From positions 1-9,060 of the forward strand of contig JAOZKP010000109.1 of NCBI GenBank assembly GCA_029935295.1: a stretch of DNA of 9,060 bases, given 5' to 3'. This DNA is from a bacterium (GTDB lineage Bacteria; Desulfobacterota; Anaeroferrophillalia; Anaeroferrophillales; Tharpellaceae). The position numbers were made by a program, and so were the translations under genes. This document shows positions 6,076 through 9,060 of this stretch, piece after piece; position 1 is the stretch's first letter; every line of letters begins with the position of its first letter. The notes under the pieces were generated by a model. The model ran no database searches. It had not been told where the DNA came from and saw only the letters and a program-made list of their open reading frames with translations.

Positions 6076-7109
6076 AAGGGCCAGAGCCGAAAATAGGCTT
6101 TAACCCGACACCACATCTCGGCTAGACCGTGGGGCTCAAAAACCAGAAAAAGTACAATCAAAAAACCGAAAACTATCGTCTGTAAAGGATAGAGATAAGA
6201 CATCGCCTGCGGGAAATAAACTTCGAAAAATTTCAACGCTGCTGACAGAACTTCCGGAATCAGGGTCATAAAGATGGCCCCGTAAATTGCCCCTAAAATA
6301 TTGCCAAGTCCGCCGACAATAATCATTGCCAGATAGCGGATACTTTCGTGCAGAGGAAAATGCTCTGGCGTAATCGATTTTAAATGATTAACCCAGAGAC
6401 AGCCGGCAACCCCGGCCAAGAAAGAGCTCACGGCAAAAGCGTAAAGTTTATAACGGAAAAGATTGATTCCCATCAACTCGGCCGAAATATCCCGATCACG
6501 AATTGCGATAAAAGCGCGACCGACCCGGGTACGAAAGATATTGCGGCTCATTGTCGCGGCAATAATAACCACAACCAGCGTCACCCAGTAAAAACCAAAC
6601 TCACTTCCAACATCAATGCCGAAAATTGTCGGCGGCGCCACATTAAGACCACGAATCCCACCGGTCAAAGACTCCCAGTGAACGAAAAAGAACTCAAAGA
6701 TAACCTGAGCGGCCAAAGTCGTAATGCAAAGATAAAGTCCCTTCATCCGCATCGAAGGCGCCCCGACCAGAACCCCAAAAAAAGCTGAGGCCAGACCCGC
6801 CAGCGGCAAACATAAAAGCAGCGGCAGTCCAAATCGATTCGTCAGTACGGCCGAAGCATAAGCCCCGATGCCAACAAATGCAGCATGGCCCAAAGAAATC
6901 TGCCCGGTGGCACCAGTCAAAATATTCAGGCCCAAAGCTGCAACCACGGCAATCCCGGTTATATTCGCCATATACAGCAGATATTCACCCGCCATGAAGG
7001 GAAATATTGCTAGACAAACAAATAATACCCCGAGCCAAAAACGACTGGTTGGTGTCACGAAAACCGCTTCATCCGCAGCATAATTCTCTTTGTAATCACC
7101 GATGCGCAT
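6066..7109 (-). CDS. livM: Liv/HAAT-type ABC transporter inner-membrane permease, LivM type
   Basis: A 347-residue integral membrane permease (BPD_transp_2 family) that forms the channel with LivH. A polar N-terminus (1-22) precedes repeated hydrophobic helices from about 24 to 325. Family marks are LNILTGATGQISLGHAAFVG (61-80), the cytoplasmic ATPase-contact loop VGRAFIAIRDRDISAELMGI (196-215), the IVGGLGNILGAIYGA segment (264-278) and FEPHGLAEMW (324-333). The ATG at 7109 begins two bases after the livH stop, preceded only by a purine-rich GAGAGATT, so translation is probably coupled to livH. The last two codons and the TGA lie within the right end of the palindromic element (6062-6075). 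The protein length is normal, so the insertion seems not to have damaged it. Confidence 0.93.
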   Translation of the reverse strand: MRIGDYKENYAADEAVFVTPTSRFWLGVLFVCLAIFPFMAGEYLLYMANITGIAVVAALGLNILTGATGQISLGHAAFVGIGAYASAVLTNRFGLPLLLCLPLAGLASAFFGVLVGAPSMRMKGLYLCITTLAAQVIFEFFFVHWESLTGGIRGLNVAPPTIFGIDVGSEFGFYWVTLVVVIIAATMSRNIFRTRVGRAFIAIRDRDISAELMGINLFRYKLYAFAVSSFLAGVAGCLWVNHLKSITPEHFPLHESIRYLAMIIVGGLGNILGAIYGAIFMTLIPEVLSAALKFFEVYFPQAMSYLYPLQTIVFGFLIVLFLVFEPHGLAEMWCRVKAYFRLWPFKH

Positions 7110-7111
7110 TT

Positions 7112-7996
7112 TTATAATCTCTCAATATCTTTGCGGCCGAAAAGACCGTAGGGCCTGACCATCAGAATCAAAACCAGAACCACAAATGGCGCAATATTTT
7201 TAACCCCGCCGCCCACCATTGGATCAAGATAACCACCGGCGAGATTCTCAACAACCCCGACAATCAGGCCACCCAGAACCGCGCCGCCGATTGAATCCAG
7301 TCCGCCTAAGATAACCACCGGAAAAATTTTCAAGCCAATCCCGCCGAGATTGGGCTGAACCCCACCGATATTACCGATAATTAAGCCACCGATTGAAGCA
7401 GCAATAGCACCAAAAATCCAGGCTATGGTAAACATGCTCCGAACATTTATTCCCATCGAAAATGCTGCCATCTGGTCCCCGGCAGTCGCCCGCATCGCAA
7501 CCCCGACTTTGGCATATTTAAAAATCAGAGCAAAAATAGCCACGGTCGTCATCGCCACAACAAAGCCCCAGAAAAGGTTGGATCGGATAATAATATCGCC
7601 GACAATTATCGGAGCCCGAGGGAAAAGCGGCGGAAAACTCTTAAAATCGGAGGTCCAGATCATCTCGGCGAAACCGGTCAAAATTGAACTTAAACCGATT
7701 GTCACCATAACAATGCTGATTGTCGGCTGCCCAAGCATATGGCGCAGGATAGTTCTCTCAACCAGCAGCCCCAGCAAACCGGCGCCGGCCATCACCACCA
7801 AAAAAGAGGGAATCGCCGGCAAACCGACCAGCACCGAGCAGGTATAAAAAATATAGGCGCCAATCATCATAAACTCACCAGTGGCGAAATTTATGATACT
7901 GGTCGCTTTATATATGAGAACAAAGCCCAAAGCGATCAGGGCGTAGATCCCGCCGACGGCAATCCCGCTGGTCAAAAGCAGAAGAAAAAATTCCAT
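7112..7996 (-). CDS. livH: Liv/HAAT-type ABC transporter inner-membrane permease, LivH type
   Basis: A 294-residue membrane permease (BPD_transp_2 family), partner of LivM. It starts with a hydrophobic helix FLLLLTSGIAVGGIYALIAL (3-22), followed by the LivH hallmark INFATGEFMMIGAY (35-48), the ATPase-contact loop around YAKVGVAMRATAGDQMA (161-177) and GIN (182-184), the glycine-rich FPVVILGGLDSIGGAVLGG (225-243), and a terminal MVRPYGLFG (279-287). The ATG at 7996 was chosen because it starts directly with the first helix and follows the livG stop by one base. A TTG at 8083 would add 29 polar residues overlapping livG and is unlikely. The ribosome site is poor (a run of G's about 13 bases upstream), consistent with coupling to livG. 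Confidence 0.93.
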   Translation of the reverse strand: MEFFLLLLTSGIAVGGIYALIALGFVLIYKATSIINFATGEFMMIGAYIFYTCSVLVGLPAIPSFLVVMAGAGLLGLLVERTILRHMLGQPTISIVMVTIGLSSILTGFAEMIWTSDFKSFPPLFPRAPIIVGDIIIRSNLFWGFVVAMTTVAIFALIFKYAKVGVAMRATAGDQMAAFSMGINVRSMFTIAWIFGAIAASIGGLIIGNIGGVQPNLGGIGLKIFPVVILGGLDSIGGAVLGGLIVGVVENLAGGYLDPMVGGGVKNIAPFVVLVLILMVRPYGLFGRKDIERL

Positions 7997-7997
7997 T

Positions 7998-8777
7998 TCA
8001 GTTCTGCCCCCGTTTTTCACTGCCGAGATAGGCTTTGATAACCTCGGGATGCTGTTGCACTTCCAGCGGCGTACCATCGGCAATCTTGCGCCCGAAATTA
8101 AGCACCATAAGCCGATCTGATATATCCATAATCATCCGCATATCGTGTTCGATAATAATAATCGTCAGATCCCGCTCTTCCTGAATATCGAGAATAAAAC
8201 GCACCATATCCTCGGTCTCTTCAGCATTCATCCCGGCAACCGGCTCATCCATCAACAAAATCTGCGGCCGCATCGCCAGAGCCCGGGCCAGCTCAACCCG
8301 TTTCTGCAAACCATAAGCCAAAGTGCTGACCGGCTGTTTGCGGATATGTTCAATCTCAAGAAAATCGATAATCTCATCCTCGATCTCAGCCCTTAATTTC
8401 ATCTCTTCACGATGTGCGCCGCCCCAGTAGAAAGCCGCCCCTAAAAGCCCGGTTTTAAGATGAACATGGCTGCCCAGTTTGATATTGTCAAGAACCGTCA
8501 TGCCCCGGAACAGAGCAATATTCTGAAAAGTCCGGGCCAGGCCGGCCGCCGCCCGCCGATCCGGCGAAGTATGCGAGATGTCTTTGCCGGCAAACTTGAT
8601 TTCACCTTTCTGCTGATGGTAAAAACCGCCAAGACAGTTCAAAATAGAGGTCTTACCCGCACCGTTCGGACCGATAATCGCATAGATCTCGCCCGGCTCC
8701 ACCGCAAAACTAACATCATGCAAAACCTGTAGCCCGCCAAACGAAAGATGGATATTGTTTACTTCAAGAAGCGCCAT
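7998..8777 (-). CDS. livG: Liv/HAAT-family ABC transporter ATPase, LivG type
   Basis: A 259-residue cytoplasmic ATPase, partner of LivF. Walker A GPNGAGKT is at 36-43, the Q-loop glutamine at TFQN (83-86), Walker B ILLMDEP at 173-179 and the switch histidine at EHD (H211). The signature helix reads LAYGLQKRVELARALA (153-168), where the canonical LSGGQ is replaced by AYGLQ; LivG proteins commonly vary here (LSYGQQ/LPYGLQ), so I take it as functional. The insert around 100-130 and the C-terminal PEVIKAYLG (244-252) are also LivG-like. The ATG at 8777 is chosen because MALLEVNNIHLSF is the usual family start. The alternative TTG at 8822 adds 15 unrelated residues. No Shine-Dalgarno precedes the ATG; instead there is a run of eight T's 7 bases upstream, so initiation may use an S1/U-rich mode. 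This is the first gene of the cluster. Confidence 0.92.
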   Translation of the reverse strand: MALLEVNNIHLSFGGLQVLHDVSFAVEPGEIYAIIGPNGAGKTSILNCLGGFYHQQKGEIKFAGKDISHTSPDRRAAAGLARTFQNIALFRGMTVLDNIKLGSHVHLKTGLLGAAFYWGGAHREEMKLRAEIEDEIIDFLEIEHIRKQPVSTLAYGLQKRVELARALAMRPQILLMDEPVAGMNAEETEDMVRFILDIQEERDLTIIIIEHDMRMIMDISDRLMVLNFGRKIADGTPLEVQQHPEVIKAYLGSEKRGQN

Positions 8778-8862
8778 AATTATTAAAAAAAAGCTTTGCT
8801 GAAAAATTAGAGGGAGCGACAACTCATTGTCAAATAAACACTTTTGCCCTCAAGATTTGTGA

Positions 8863-8891
8863 ACAATATCGAATTACAATCAAAATGTAAA
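8863..8891 (-). promoter_or_regulatory. Candidate promoter for the livGHM operon
   Basis: On the minus strand TTTACA (8886-8891, five of six to TTGACA) and TATTGT (8863-8868, four of six to TATAAT) are separated by 17 bases. The transcript start would fall near 8856, leaving a leader of about 80 bases before the livG ATG. This is the only reasonable pair I see in the upstream region, but it rests on consensus matching alone. Confidence 0.4.
8874..8890. promoter_or_regulatory. Operator-like TTACA-N7-TGTAA palindrome
   Basis: TTACA (8874-8878) and TGTAA (8886-8890) form an inverted repeat with a 7-base spacer, lying across the spacer and -35 of the candidate livG promoter. The right half belongs to AAAATGTAAAT (8882-8892), an 11-mer whose exact complement is upstream of livK (5579-5589). 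A repressor or activator site serving both operons is possible; no regulator gene is in the window to support it. Confidence 0.3.
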
Positions 8892-8997
8892 TCGGTGATC
8901 ACGGTAATCTCTTGTAGGCAAGCAACTGAAAGTTCATTAGGTCATTTACCTACAAGCCAACCCTAATCAAAAACTGCCCTGCAACAAATACCCAGAA

Positions 8998-9012
8998 GTC
9001 AAGCCTGACCCC
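8998..9012 (-). repeat. GGGGTCAGGCTTGAC word (REP-like)
   Basis: On the minus strand this reads GGGGTCAGGCTTGAC and matches 4097-4111 on the plus strand (GGGGTCAGGCATGAC) at 14 of 15 positions. A related TGACCCCATT core is also at 5835-5844 and here at 9006-9015. I recall such words near REP-associated transposases, but that is unverified. Confidence 0.4.
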
Positions 9013-9060
9013 ATTGTCAGACTTTCAGCAATATCTGCCGAATATTTTTTTAGAAGCTGG

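Larger units (their letters stand above)
8778..9060. other. Region upstream of livG, no gene found
   Basis: These 283 bases hold the livG candidate promoter and the TTACA palindrome. Just upstream of the -35 lies a GTGATCAC palindrome (8895-8902). An inverted repeat CTTGTAGG/CCTACAAG (8911-8918/8949-8956) has an internal alternative TAGGT/ACCTA hairpin (8938-8942/8948-8952). The GTCAAGCCTGACCCC word is at 8998-9012. No coding frame with protein character reaches the window edge. Confidence 0.5.

Noticed and set aside
7997..8083. TTG start for livH at 8083
   Set aside because: It would overlap livG by 86 bases and put a polar extension before the first membrane helix; the ATG at 7996 fits the family.
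6384..8732. Plus-strand open frames of 70-140 codons opposite livM, livH and livG
   Set aside because: Low-complexity, polar or proline-rich antisense translations of permease and ATPase genes; no independent evidence of coding.
8911..8956. Competing hairpins as a riboswitch or attenuator for livG
   Set aside because: The structure lies upstream of the best candidate promoter, so it would not be in the livG leader; stems are only 5-8 bp.

Overview
This window holds seven protein-coding genes, all on the minus strand, and reads from about 8.8 kb down to base 1. Together they form a branched-chain amino-acid-type (Liv/HAAT) ABC transporter plus two acyl-CoA enzymes. The gene set, the conserved basic tail of LivF and the combination of a five-part Liv transporter with an AMP-forming long-chain-type acyl-CoA ligase all suggest an anaerobic Desulfobacterota ('deltaproteobacterial') or related chromosome. 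This is a recollection of family patterns, not a database result, and the genus cannot be named.

Layout in transcription order: upstream region with a candidate promoter (8778-9060); livG ATPase (7998-8777), livH permease (7112-7996) and livM permease (6066-7109), tightly packed with gaps of 1-2 bases. Next comes a gene-free island of 578 bases (5488-6065) crowded with inverted and direct repeats. After it lie livK, the periplasmic binding protein (4309-5487), a 200-base gap holding a strong 55-base hairpin, livF ATPase (3278-4108) and the acyl-CoA ligase (1482-3290, GTG start, overlapping livF by 13 bases). Last are a 118-base gap with a good sigma-70-like promoter, an acetyl-CoA hydrolase/CoA-transferase family gene (71-1363) and a Rho-independent terminator (1-42).

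How the genes may work together (inference): LivK captures a small organic solute in the periplasm, LivH/LivM/LivF/LivG import it with ATP, and the ligase makes a CoA thioester. The CoA-transferase could exchange CoA between acyl groups without spending ATP. The linked acyl-activating enzymes suggest that the substrate is a carboxylic acid (fatty, branched-chain or aromatic) rather than an amino acid, but nothing in the sequence fixes the substrate.

The coding part is conventional. The unusual material is intergenic: a possible 169-bp palindromic MITE-like element that appears to supply the livM stop codon; a separate 33-bp exact copy of that element's left end; two GGGGACAGA/TCTGTCCCC hairpins that resemble sequences associated with REP/RAYT transposases; two near-identical 15-base GGGGTCAGGCWTGAC words, one covering the livF start; and a TTACA motif shared by the livG and livK upstream regions. 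I see no tRNA, rRNA, CRISPR array or transposase gene.
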